Positions 1 through 12,400 of a stretch of 64,000 nucleotides of DNA are shown in pieces. Source of the DNA: Lineus longissimus (taxonomy: Eukaryota > Nemertea > Pilidiophora > Heteronemertea > Lineidae). The stretch lies in assembly GCF_910592395.1 (NCBI RefSeq), contig NC_088315.1:9550501-9614500 (forward strand), given 5' to 3'. The notes under the pieces are model-generated. The model worked only from the letters and a program-made list of their open reading frames with translations, did no database searches and was not told the origin of the DNA. The position numbers and the translations under genes are program-made. Position 1 is the stretch's first letter, and the number at the start of each line of letters is the position of its first letter.

Positions 1-545
1 CTTTATGCGTAGAGTCGGCTGAGGTTATTTGACGGGATGTTTTGCTTGCATTCTTGGAACATTGCAATGAAGTGACTTGCCCAGGGTCACAAGCGGCGTG
101 ATGTGTCTTTTCTTTATGATGCTGAAGTCAAAATTAGCATTTAGCAAGTCATGCCAGCTCATGCCTGTTGGTCTTAAACACCCATTATGGGAGAAATCGG
201 CAATCCTGTACAGCACCGCGATGGACATTTTTAGTTGCCAGTTGTGTACATCCACATATTAGTCAGAATAAAAAAGGGAATATAGGTGGGCCATGTCACC
301 TTCTTCTTCTTCAGCGTTCGCTCTGCACTTAGAGGGGTCATTCTCCAAGGAGTAATCCTCCTCCAAGGCGGGATGAGCGTATCCTGCGTGCCACTACGGT
401 TAGGCGCCAATTGGGTTTATTGGCCTAGTGGTCCGACTTTGGCGAGAGAGATAGAGTCCACGCAAGCTACTCATGTTTCTCACTTGGTGGGGTCTTAGCT
501 TGCCCTGGCATAGACACCAGGTACAAGGAACCTCGGTTTTGAGTC

Positions 546-725
546 TCATTCGAAGGACTGTGAAGAGCCAGGAATTTTAGTTCCTTGAAAGCCACGCCGG
601 TTCATCCAGACATACAATCCTGGGTTCTCCCCGGATCGAACCCGGGCCCTATTGCGTGGTGGCCAGCAGTGTAAACCACTAGGCCATGAGGCTCCTTCGG
701 CCAAGTCACCATTTTGTTTACATCT
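546..725 (-). repeat. tRNA-derived SINE
   Basis: Read on the minus strand this has a pol III A-box-like TGGCCTAGTGG and a B-box-like GGTTCGATCC at tRNA-like spacing, followed by a tail ending in the GAACTAAAATTCC region. A shorter diverged copy lies at about 62465-62610. There is no intact acceptor stem, so this is a SINE and not a tRNA gene. Confidence 0.7.
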
Positions 726-1003
726 GGAGCGAAAGCACTGAGGCAAAGACACAGTGCCTAGTTCATGCTGTTTGTATCAGAGGTAACAGCAGAGAAATAG
801 CCATATCTGAGAAACACTTTCTGTGGAATTATATGCCAAGAAGATTGAAAAATTACTGATATTTACTTTTACGATTTTAACTGTTGTTAGCACCTGTTTT
901 ACTATATGCGATCATAAAATTGAAATGGAAAAATTGATCTTCTGCTCCTTGAATTTCGACAAAGGTTTTCCCGGCCTAATCAACACTTCCCTTGGTTTTT
1001 CAG

Positions 1004-1201
1004 CAACAGCAACAGCAACTGCGACAACAGCAGATGCTATTGCAACAACAACAGCAACAGCGGGCACGTGCCCCGATGCCTCAGGTTCAGCCAGGGTTGC
1101 TGCCCCCTGGTGGCCAACCTGGCATGCAGGGAATGGGCCAGATGCCGCAAGGAGGATTCAAACCGGATGACTTCAATCTTGGAGGCCCGGACCTTTTATG
1201 A
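1004..1201 (+). CDS. C-terminal exon of a Gln-rich protein (possible nucleobindin paralogue)
   Basis: A phase-0 terminal exon. A pyrimidine-rich stretch ending TTTTTCAG precedes CAA at 1004, and the frame stays open for 65 codons to TGA at 1199-1201. The product is two Gln runs separated by LRQQQMLL, then a Pro/Gly/Met-rich stretch and the end FKPDDFNLGGPDLL. An ATTAAA signal at 1275-1280 fits a short 3' UTR. Nucleobindins often end in a Gln-rich coiled coil and a short tail, and the entry phase equals that of the last nucleobindin exon 22 kb downstream. I infer that an upstream nucleobindin-like gene may end here. No diagnostic domain is present, so another Gln-rich protein is possible. The earlier exons lie outside the window. 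Confidence 0.55.
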   Translation, partial: QQQQQLRQQQMLLQQQQQQRARAPMPQVQPGLLPPGGQPGMQGMGQMPQGGFKPDDFNLGGPDLL

Positions 1202-1274
1202 GACTGTGTAATGTAGTGAAAAGTGTGACATGTTGTATGCCTAAATAAGGCTCAACCAATATTAGTGGCCTGAA

Positions 1275-1280
1275 ATTAAA
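1275..1280 (+). terminator. Polyadenylation signal ATTAAA
   Basis: ATTAAA lies 74 bases after the TGA of the Gln-rich exon, a normal place for a short 3' UTR. It is assigned by position only. Confidence 0.4.
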
Positions 1281-1746
1281 GACAAAAGACTAATTGGATA
1301 CTGGGCGCTCCTTTTGGAGCTGGGCTGCCCTTAAGAAATGATTTGTTTGGTGAAACACCTACCCAGTCAAGAAAGAAGAAACGTTGCCAGAAATATTTCA
1401 TTCTTCCTATGAGGAGATTTGAACGAATTGCTTTTTTGTTGTCGATAAAAAAAGAATTTCATCCAACAAACAATATCTTATGGAGAGTTGAAAGTATGTA
1501 CGCAATGGAGAGGAATGTCTTAGGAAAATAGAATCTTGCAAATTATGGGTGAAAATTTATTCACCTGTACTCTATAGGCCTGCCATTTTTTGTGAACCGG
1601 AGGCAGTTAAAAATCCAAACTGATCAAGTTACACTTTATGACAGACCCTTTAGCGAATCGCCATGTCTCCTTCTAACATCGGTGGTCTATTGGAGGTAGT
1701 TCTCCCAGTACCTACAGGGTCATAAGCTAGCCTGATCAGGCATTCT

Positions 1747-2017
1747 GTTAAAGAGGTACGCCGTTCGTAATAACTTGTGGTCAAGTTAAATAGAAATCAA
1801 CTAATACACAATGCCGTAGTGCAGTTATTGTGAATACAAATATGTTTAAACTTGGTATTCATGGTATTTGTATATCAGTCTACACAACGGCAATGTTGAA
1901 ATTTATAATTAGTACGTATTTCCGCAATTGGACATTTCTAAATTCAATTACAAATTCAACATTTTTAGCTCACCTCTTAGCAGAGGTGAGCTTATCCCAT
2001 ACCGTGGCGTCCGTCGT

Positions 2018-2067
<50 letters not shown>

Positions 2068-3130
2068 CGTCGTCCATTAGCAGGGCACGTTTCGTAACTG
2101 TTAGAGCTATTGAGTTGAAACTTAGTAGACATGTACCCTTATGTAATGACACCTTGGAGACCAAGTTTCGGTCCGATTCGTTTCATGGTTTGGCCACCAG
2201 GGGGCCAAACGTTAAAAGTGAAAATATGCAATATCTCCCTTAATAGTAGTCGGGAAATTTTGAAAAAAATATGGTAGGTACTTCTAGCAAAGGTGCATCA
2301 TATATCCTCCGGGTTTTTGATTTGACCTCCTTTTCAAGGTCACAGAGGTCAAATGGTGTAAATTGGCCGTTAGGATGTAACGATGGCACGTTTCTAAACT
2401 GCAATGACTATTGATACCAAATTTGGTACACATTTACCCCTTAGTCAGGTGATCTCAGGGACCGAAGTTTGGTCCAATATGATTCACCACTTGACCACCA
2501 GGGGGCAAAATCCAAAAACCTTAAAAATGTGATTATTCCTTAACTTCTTGCCTGATTGCCACCAATTTGATATCATGGGTACATCTAACCACCATACAGT
2601 ATATGTCACACAGGTTTTTAATTTGACCTTCTTGTCAAGGTCACAGAGGTCAAATGGCGTAAATTCGCTGTCAGGCCGTAACTATGGCACGTTTCTTAAC
2701 TGCAATGACTATTGATCACAAATTAAGTACACATGTACCCCTTGGTCAGGTGATCTCAGGTACCGAAGTTTGGTGCGATCTGATTTGCCGTTTGGCCTCC
2801 AGGGAGGGGGCCAAATCCTAAATTCTTCAAAATGCCATTATTCCTAGTAATGACTTGCCCGATTGGCACCAATTTTATATCATAGGTACATCTAATTCTA
2901 ACAACCATTCAATGTGTCACCCGGGTCTTCTTTGATTTGACCTACTTTTCAAGGTCACAGAGGTCGAATGTACTGTAAATTGGCCATTTTGGGGAAATTG
3001 TAATTGCTTGGACCTACATCAAACCTAACACTACGTGACACAATACCATGCTCTTTATCCATCTTTCCTCCACATGAGGTGAGCACAATGGCCCTGGCCA
3101 TTTCATTAACGAATGGCGGAGGCCTTTAAT
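1747..3130 (+). mobile_element. TTAA-flanked MITE interrupted by a 300-bp tandem element
   Basis: The left part (1747-1967, beginning AGGTACGCCGTTCGT) matches intact copies at 14879-15177 and 62828-63062. Its expected right end, ending GGCCTTTAA, reappears only at 3103-3130. Between them sits about 1.1 kb of a different repeat. An AGCTCACCTC / GAGGTGAGCT hairpin marks the left junction (1967-1992), and GAGGTGAGC recurs at the right junction (about 3075). This is a nested insertion, or a long version of the element. The TTAA flanks are typical of piggyBac-type insertion. Confidence 0.6.
1993..3074 (+). repeat. Three ~300-bp tandem units with a (GTC)n head
   Basis: A (GTC)n microsatellite at about 2003-2068 is followed by units that repeat every 300 bp. 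The landmark GGCACGTTTC occurs at about 2084, 2384 and 2685. Each unit has a CCACCAGGGGGC block, and an AAGGTCACAGAGGTCA block follows in each period. A second copy of the same element lies at about 16850-17985. It has no coding potential; the apparent poly-Arg reading is the microsatellite. Confidence 0.75.
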
Positions 3131-5254
3131 AAACCCCTCACAGCTGATCTGAGTACATCAAGCAGTGCTTACATAATCAAGCGGCGGCCATTTTTTATGG
3201 TGCCCAGGAAGAACCAGGTGGATCTAGGTAATACTGGCCATAAGCTTTTGATCATAATGATGTACATGTATGGTTGTTGGCCTGCAGATATTGGGAGTTC
3301 AATACTACCGCTAATATGAGGCACCCCTGGTTGCGTCAACATAGTATGTGAGCGAAGAAAAATGATGAACTTGTACATATCATTTTGCTTTCATTTTGTA
3401 TTCACTGCTCAGTGAGAAGAGAAGGCTACTATTCAAGATTTTTAGGATGAGCATTTAGACATTTTTACACATTGTGGATTATGTGTCCTGTCATCAAATA
3501 GTGCTATTTATAATTGTGTCATTGTATTTAAGAATGTATATTCAAGGGTATGAATAAATTTATGTGACTGTTTTTGTAAACTTATGTTATTAAAATTTCT
3601 CCTTACAAATCTGTCCTCTATTTTGGTACGAAGTTCACACCGGGCAAGTGTTGGTGAAAAAAGCAGTGGATTGGAAGGACTGTGGACCGCTGGAACAATT
3701 TTCCACTTCAAGTATCTTGACTGCAGGACTGTAGATGTGTCTTTACTAACACCAGGAATACCAAGGACATGGTTTTAGCCATTTAAAGGACGACTGTTGT
3801 CTCTGCATTATTTAAGCAGGGAGCAAATTAATAGGGACAAGCAGAACATGAGATATGTCAGTTTTTCCTGCAAAAATTGTTTCCAGCAGGACCAAGACCT
3901 TTCGAACAGGATCATTGAAAAATCATTTAACGACAGCTTTTCACTAGAACAACAGAATATAACCGTTGCCCTCCCTGAAATCATCCTGTCGTAACCAGCG
4001 GTTTTCAATATACTCCGCCTGTCGATATTTTGTATATCCCGTTCTCGGGATGCCCTACAAGCCAGATCCAAAACTGCCTCTCAACACTTGCAAAAACCAT
4101 TATTAGATATCACGATTGGCTTGACGGTGGTGAATAGGCACATTATCCTCTCAAATTACTACGTCTATGTTGTCCCTTTAAATTGAGGGTGGGCTACACC
4201 ACCAGTTGACTGAGTTGTCTATCCTCGGCGACGTCACTTGCTAAGGTAAGAAGGAAGGGGGAGCAGTAATCTTTTTCAAAGATGATATCCATAGGCACTA
4301 CCATTGTCTTGATGCCTGTTTAGTGTGCTGGTGTTGTGGCATTGCGAAGGCTGGGGTGTTCAACGGCTGACAAGGAATCAGACCTGTCGGGGAAAATCAA
4401 CAAACAGTGTTCCCTAGGTGTCCCTTTAAGAGTCTCAAGCAAAATACTTAAAATTACTAAAACACATTCTTCGAGGAGATATCTCAATATTTTTCTCAAA
4501 TTTACATCATTGTTTATTTCAATATAATCAAGATGCTAATGCATTGATTGTTGACTATAAATGGCCGTTAAAATCCCGAATAAAGAACCTTTACCTCCAA
4601 ATTAATTGTGTGAGACTAACTTTTATAGTAATTTTTCTTGCTACCAGATGGCAGTGGAGTGCTTCCGGGTTTAAAATACACGTACACCGAATTTTCTCCT
4701 TCATTTCACCATATGTTTCTGCATCAAACTCACCGATTCACTCGTATTTAGTTATTCGAAGTCGTTTATTTTATACAGGTAATATATTTGATTTATTCAG
4801 GACTCCATAAAACCTGCAAACCAGCCATAAGATGCCTTCCCTGTCAGTCCCTGCTCACCTCAAGCAAACAGTGCTGGCATGCATGAGATGAATGATGATG
4901 ATGATGACGACGATCACGATGCATGGTTTTATTTTGCATTCATATCATGTTGCATGCAATGAATAGGTTAAAGCCTTGGCCCAATCCTTCCTTCTTATAT
5001 TCAATCACATGACTTTCGGCAGTCGCTTATCCGTGAGGACTGACAACGAATCCAACAACATTTACCATGTTCACTAAATACTAGGCTATGGCGCAAACTT
5101 CGGATGGGAAGGCTTTTGTCAAAAGTTTTGAACCAGGTGCTGTTTACTTTTGCAATAGATTGGGTTATTTTCACACTGTCAACGTATGTGCGGGACAGCA
5201 AAAATGAGCTTTCATGCACATGGACATGACACAAAATCTTTAAGTGTTGACCGG
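3131..5254. other. Intergenic, nothing recognised
   Basis: AT-rich single-copy-looking DNA with a short GAT/GAC microsatellite near 4887-4918. Short open frames here are not flanked by convincing splice sites and match no family I know. Confidence 0.5.
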
Positions 5255-5400
5255 CATAGGTAACGCCATTTTGGCTAGAACTTGAAATCCTAAAGCAATC
5301 AGAACTTTTCCAAAACGTAGTGAATGCTCATTTCAAGGGCGGGAGTCTGTTCTTTGTTGTCCAGAGAACAGCCTCCCAGGATCGGAAATGACGTAGTTTG
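5255..5400. mobile_element. Partial MITE (CCATTTTGGCTAGAACTTG family)
   Basis: Contains the terminal motif GCCATTTTGGCTAGAACTTG and the internal TTTCAAGGGCGGGAGTCTG. These match the complete copy at 21225-21452 and the copies near 36715 and 37545. The right half is missing. Confidence 0.6.
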
Positions 5401-6352
5401 ACCGCAATCAACTACATTATCCATTCAACAATGGCACTTATTTCGTCAATTGTTGACCTTCTTTGTACTGTGAGTGTGATCGGAGATTGTAAACTTCCAA
5501 TACTTGCACAATCGCCCAGTATTGCGTGCTCACTGAATGCTGTTCAGATCATTTCGCATTACCGTGACCAGAATGCTTCATGAATCTAATAAAAAATTCA
5601 TGGTTTGGCTAATTACGATGATTTCTTCTGGGTGATCGTGTCAACAATGATCTGTGTTTACCGTGGTCTTGACAAAGAGAAATCCATGTAAGATCATGGC
5701 TGAGCTTTCAATTATTCATGTGTGCGTGTCAAGTTACGAGTGTGGTTGCTTATGATGTGCAATTTGTTGAATATTATCGAGCATAGATTATCTATATTTG
5801 ATATCAGGAATAGGACATGCAAGAGAAGAAAACGAAACGAAAAAGCTTTAGGACTGAGAGTGCACTTGTACCATCATGTTAGTTTCAATGTCAATCCGAT
5901 GTGGAATTCTATCTTTTTTTTTTCCTTCTGCGCTTGATTTTGATCATCTTTGTTGTGATAGTGAGCAAGTACTGTTCAAGGGTTCTGATTTGGTTATTGG
6001 CGTTGTGTCTCCTCACCTGACCAGACTTTGAGGAGGATCTCGTCACACACTTAACACATGCTGCTCTGCTTCTGTGTTTTGTCACTTGGAGGAAGTCGTT
6101 TGCTTGCCCCAGCGTAGGTCTTGGGAAATCAGGTAGAAGGCATCATCAAAGGCTGTGGTAATTGAGGTTCAACGGCTGTCGCAATCGAGGCTCAGAGGCT
6201 GGCAATCCAGGTCCAAAGGCTGTGGAAATTGAGGTTCAAAAGTTTTGTAAATGAAATGGACCATGCCGCCCTTTGGAATAAATTTCAACGAATATTCAGA
6301 TTTCAGCATTCATATTATTTATTGGTATCAATACGATTTGTTTTCCAGCAAA

Positions 6353-6493
6353 ATGAAAGTGGAGAAAATGGATCTTGTGATAGTTGTCGGGATTGTTTTG
6401 GCGATTGTTCCCGCGATTGTATGTCCACCGGTCAACCCCAACAAAATTGAAGCAAAAGTGAAGGATGCAAAGGAGGCACCGGCAGAGGATGAT
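6353..6493 (+). CDS. NUCB: Nucleobindin exon with signal peptide
   Basis: Encodes 47 residues. A basic start (MKVEK) is followed by a hydrophobic run (LVIVVGIVLAIVPAIV) and a likely cleavage near Cys24/Pro25, then a charged linker ending APAEDD. The donor is GAT|GTAAGT, phase 0. The acceptor TTTTCCAG lies just 4 bases upstream of the ATG, so the start codon opens this exon and the 5' UTR continues in an unseen upstream exon. Confidence 0.88.
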
Positions 6494-9400
6494 GTAAGTA
6501 TCCCGTTGTGGGCCCCTCCAGATATCATATGATATTGTGGACCCCTGTAAAAGTCACGTAATGTTTTGTAATCATATTGCTGATAAAAATACAGTTGAAC
6601 CTCCCTTGTTGGACACCTCTATTAGCAGGCCACCCTTTCTACTAGTACTGGGGACTGCTTTGGGTCCCCAACTCAGTTTGACTGATGTAGTAATTAAGAC
6701 ACCTCTCGCAATTACAGACCACATCATTTGTCAGTCCTGATGGTGTCCTAAAGAGGTTCTCCTGTTATAAGCTGAATTCACAAAGGGTGACTCGATTGCT
6801 GTCAAAAAATTGGTGATCAAAGACATTGCAAGAGAGAGAAAAATTATTGGCACAGTTCTTCATATGACTCGGCAACATTTGTACAAAAAAATTTGCCTCT
6901 TCCAAACAGTATAGGAGAAAGCCTTCCTAAGGGCTTCAGCTTCCTAGAGTGTTGCAGGGCAAGTTGTTGGTGAGGTACTCTCTTGAAAGCTCGCCATCAT
7001 TTTCAGGACCTTGTCTTGTTAGATACGTCAGTAAGGCCGCACCCCGTGGTCTGCGTGTTGACCTGGATTCATCCTACTTGGTGTATTCAACTGTCAGTGG
7101 GGTGAACACCCTTTATGTATTCAGTCTTTTTGTATTATTTGTATAAATTTATCCAGCATTTTCAATTAATTTTGTCAAGTATACGGTGTGTCTATTTAAA
7201 AATGGTCGGTAATCCATTTAAATTGCTATGATTGAGATATAAATTTCATTTAATGATGGATGTCAGAACCAACACTGAAAGTGAAATAAAAGCAAAATGC
7301 TTTCAAAATATGGTTGCAGTACCCAGCCAAAGAAAATCAGCGGTAGAGAATACTGATCAAGTACCCATTGGCCGGTCTGTTGATTGATGGAAGTGTCCAT
7401 GATCACATTAAAACCTTATTCCCTGTATCAGTGTATGACTTTCTTTGAGACACCCTGTATTGTAATTGAACCACCTTCATTTCAGTATTATATGCCTTTG
7501 ATTGATGATGTAAAACTGAACAAATTGCTGTCTTGTAAGCTCGGTATCGCAACCTCCTCACTGACAATGGCAACTTTCTCTTCAGAAATGCTAAACTTAA
7601 ACTTTTTCAATTTATAAGTTGAATATTAGACAAAAGGCTTGAAAAATGTTGAAATATTTTCTATCTAATTTTTTTTCAAGATTGAATACAGACACTATTT
7701 GGAGGAAGTGGTTGACTTGCTCGATTCAGACGACCAATTCAGAAAACAGATCACACTATATGAACACCATCCACAAGTGATGGTAAAAAATGGCTTGGGG
7801 AAAATTTAGGAATTTCTATTAAAAAGTTTTTTGTATAAATCGCAGAAAATGCTAATTCATGGTGCCTTTGGTCTTTTGAACATGTTTTTTTTGTCTTTTG
7901 GCTCCAGTTTCAGCATTTGTTGGAGTTGTAGCTAGCAGAAATCCATTAGCAAGCAGATGCCTTATCCCTCGTTGATGCTAGCCATGCGTTTTATTCAGTT
8001 TGTGATTTTTCATTGTTATTTTAAATGAGTTTATTTGACCTTTTCCTGTTCCATGGCTAATATTTATAAAGACAAGTAAATGCTTTTACTACGGTTTTCT
8101 ACAGAGATTGCTAGTGTAAATGTACATGAAGTTTAAAGTAAAAGCATTTACTAGTCTTTTATAAATATCAGCACATGTCTCAAAAAATCTAAAATTTATG
8201 TGATTTTGCTGTTTGTTTTCAAGTTCAATCAAAAAAGTACCTTGAAACAGGTACCTGCCACTTTTTGGTCTAATGGTAATACCTCGTATTAGTCAATCGG
8301 AAGGTGGCTTCAGACCTTTCTTGGTGATATGGCACTAAATTGTCCAGTCGCTTCCGCGCACCATACATGAAAAATGCTCATTATTATATTTAGGGCCGTT
8401 CATTATTAATTTGAGGTTGAAGGATAAATCCCGCTTCATATTTTGTTCCTACTTTGTCCATAGGGCCTTCAATTAGAATACGATCGCTACCTTAGAGAGA
8501 TCATGGATCATCTACATGACGATGTAGGATTTAAAAAATCTATTGAGGAGTATCAGAAAAATCATAACGGGTCTGAACCGGAGGTATATAGGATATGAAG
8601 ATTTTAACTTCGATTTTAAATGTCCGGGAAGATTTTGAATTTTCTCTATTGTCTTGTCCGTGATGGAGCCGGAATTTCCTTTTTTTTTAAATCACAAGGT
8701 TTTTGTGCATGCTGATGTGTTTTGACATATCCCATTGTTGGGCAGTGGTATTTTACCATCTCTCTTAGGAAAAGAGGATTTTGTGTGTGATTCATGTCTC
8801 GTGCTATTTGTCTTGAGCAGTTATCGGCCGACATATGTCATTTCGTTGTATCTGTATTACGAAAACCGCTTGCTTGCAATTCAGCTCCTAGGCTCCTTTG
8901 ATGTTAATTAGGCCACAATAGAGCTAATCTGTGTAGGCCTAATTGGCTTTCTTTCGTATTTGAATGTGTTCACCTTGGCACTTTCTGATTGCAGGTTGCA
9001 GACGATCACAAAATATTGCAACTGCATGAGCCACTGGTGCAGGTTTTTCTTGGCCAGGCCAATCGTTTTTCATTTCTTGATTTACACTACAGGAAGACCA
9101 ACCTGAATTGGGCGATTTGAGAAAAAAATTTCATATACTCATACTGCATGAAGTTTTGAAATTTTCATACACATGAAAAAGTGCTTTTTCATACTCAAAG
9201 CACTTATCTACGTCGTCAATTGACTTTTCTTTGTTCATAAAAAATGCTTTTGAAACCATTGCTTAACCAGTGTTAAACTATAAAGTGAAGAACAAAGTTT
9301 GACTTGGTGCATTGGAGTGCAGAATCCTTTAAAACTGGACAACTTTCACTTCTTTCTCAATTTCATTTTTTCCAATCGCCCAACAATCTTTTTCAGGAGG

Positions 9401-12400
9401 CCTTTAGTGTAAACCAGCAAATAAAAGACTCATGGCCTCACAGTGTTCAATTCTGATACATCTCGAGTATTAGTTTCTAGATATCGACAACTTTCATGTA
9501 ACTCTGACAAAATTTCGTAGAATTTAGATTACGAGCACTATTTGAAAGAGGTAACAGTGACTCTTGAAGAAGATGAAGATTTTCGAAAGAAAATGGACAA
9601 ATTTGACACAGGGGAGCTGAAGGTAACGTGTCAATCAAGACACCAGTGATATTCGTCAGCTGCACTAGGCTTTGTGTTAAAAGTGTGTTTTTTATGTGCT
9701 TGATTGATATTAGGCATAGTTTATTAGGCAAACTCTGGGAAATTTTGTGAACAACAAGCAGTATTTTGACACATTTTCAGTGAAGAGTGGTCATCTTAGC
9801 ACCCTCCAGTTGAAAGTGATCAAAATAAAATCTAGTTTCAAGTCATAAATGTAATAAGTAGACCATATAACGCATTTCCAGAAACTTTCAAGACATTTGG
9901 GTGTGAAATATGGGAGTTGTTGTCTTAAATCACAAGCTTATGAAGCCTTATAATTTCCTCTAGGTCAATCCAAGATGGCCGCCAGCCTGGGTTTTGGAGA
10001 CTGGTGCACATTAGACAAAACTCTCCTGTCTTACCCACAAATATCATGAAAAGTTCAGCTATTTGGAAAATGGCGTGCTTATTTCGTTGTTGACCATAGC
10101 TTTTATTTTGATGACCTTAAACTTGACTTTAAACCTGGTGGACGCTGTTTATAGTGCCCTGTCTTGTATGGTTTTACTCTTGTTTATAAAAAAGCAAGTT
10201 ACTCGGTAATCATAAAGGAAAATTGTGGAATAATTGGTCTCTCAAACTAAACAAATTACTGGTAATCTTAAAACTTTCATAGAAATTGGAGTATGCACGA
10301 TACTTTAGAGAAGTAAGTGAAACACTTGAGGAAGATGAAGAATTCAGACAGAAAATAGACAAATTGAGCATCAGGGATCTTGAGGTAAAAAGTGAGATAG
10401 CCATTTATCGTTTTGTTTTTGACGTCTTGTTAATTGCAACAAAAGTAGCTTTACAAACTTTTCAAGAGATTTTGCTGTTTTATATCTGCTTGAAATTGCA
10501 AAACATGTTCTGAGGACAGTAATTTTATGATTATATCTCTTATTGGCCATTTCATGAATCATGAAAGAACTTATAATTCTTGATACATGTGTCTAAAAAA
10601 ACTTTAAGATTTCATCAGATATTTGGAGCGTCCCCTAGAAAATGGACTCATGTCAAGACTTGATCTCAAGCCCTTTTCTGTGAGGCAGGGTCTGATCCAC
10701 CCACCCCCCCCCCCAAAAAAAAGATGTATGGTGAAGGTGTATTTTGCATTGGTTGGTTTTGCCATTGGGAAGCATTCTTGCCAAAAGAGAGCAGTGTGCT
10801 CTGTAAGTGTTGAGCAGTTGCCTAAAATGCGAGCAGACGTACAGACTGAGAAGTTTAGACTCAGCCAGTGGTTGCTCTGCAAACAGCGAGCAGTTACTCT
10901 GCCATTGGTTGCTCAGTAAACAGTGAGCAGTTACTCTGCCATTGGTTGCTCAGTAAACAGCGAGCAGTTACTCTGCCATTGGTTGCACTGCAAACAGTGA
11001 GCTGTTACTCTGCCATTGGTTGCTCAGCAAACAGTGAGCAGTTACTCTGCCAGTGGTTGCTCAGTGAACGGTGAGCAGTGACTCTGCCAGTGGTTGCTGT
11101 GCAAATAGCGAGCAGTTACTCTGCCAGTGGTTGCTCAGCGAACAGTGAGCAGTGACTCTGCCAATGGTTGCTCAGCAAACAGTGAGCAGTGACTCTGCCA
11201 GTGGTTGCTCAGCAAACAGTGAGCAGTGACTCTGCCAGTGGTTGCTCAGCAAACAATGAGCAGTGACTCTGCCAGTGGTTGCTCAGCGAACAGTGAGCAG
11301 TGACTCTGCCAGTGGTTGCTCAGAAAACAGTGAGCAGTTACTCTGCCAATGGTTGCTCAGCAAACAGTGAGCAGTTACTCTGCCATTGGTTGCTCGGCGA
11401 ACAGTGAGCAGTGACTCTGCCATTGGTTGCTCAGCGAACAGTGAGCAGTGACTCTGCCAGTGGTTGCTCAGCGAACAGTGAGCAGTGACTCTGCCAGTGG
11501 TTGCTCAGCGAACAGTGAGCAGTGACTCTGCCAGTGGTTGCTCAGCGAACAGTGAGCAGTGACTCTGCCAGTGGTTGCTCAGCGAACAGTGAGCAGTTAC
11601 TCTGCCATTGGTTGCTCGGTAAACAGTGAGCAGTGATTCTGCCAGTGGTTACTCTGCAACAGCCAGCCACTAATTTGCTTGCAGGCAATGGCTCTGCAAA
11701 TAGTGAACATATTATTCCACCAGTGGTATATAGGTGCAGGTGTTTATTTGAGCCAGTTGCAATGACCAGTCAATGTGGATTGAAAATTGAGTGGGGATGC
11801 TCTGCCAGATGGAAGTGGGATGCTCAGTCGGAACTGAGTGGGTTGCTTCTCTCCTTTGCTTGGGTGATGCTTGTAGTTTTCTCTCTCTCTTCTCTTAGGC
11901 TTTAGGGTTGGAGTATGAGAAATACCTCAAAGAGATTTTCTCCACATTGGAAGAGGACGAGGCATTCCGCGACAAGATCGCAGCGGACCCAGATGTTAAG
12001 GTGGGCATGAAAACGACTGAACTCAGGGCTTGCCGTTCATATGCGCCTTATTTGCCAGGTCACAAACATGTACATATTGATGTAAAGTAAAGTGGTACAA
12101 TTATTTATAGTCTCATTCTGTACAATTATAGTCTCTGTACAACTACAGTCTCTGGGTGCATCAATGTGTATACTGCCAGCTGTTTTCTACTCTGAAGGGG
12201 TTATAATTGTACTGAGGCTTAATTGTACCACTTTACCTTAACTTACTGGTGGCTTCTGTCTATTAGGGGTTTGAAGGGGATATCCTTCTCCTAAAGTGTT
12301 TATGGCAACTTCGGGAAACCGCAGAATGATATCTGTGGAGACCAGGATGATTAGCATTCCCAATGAGAGCTTTGAGCAAGGTTTACAATCCTCGAGAAAC

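Noticed and set aside
823-1170. 115-codon frame overlapping the Gln-rich exon
   Set aside because: Shifted frame across an intron/exon border. The Gln frame has the proper acceptor, phase and stop.
1830-2243. Arg-rich frames on both strands
   Set aside because: Translation of a (GTC)n microsatellite within a repeat element. The same applies at 16670-17110.
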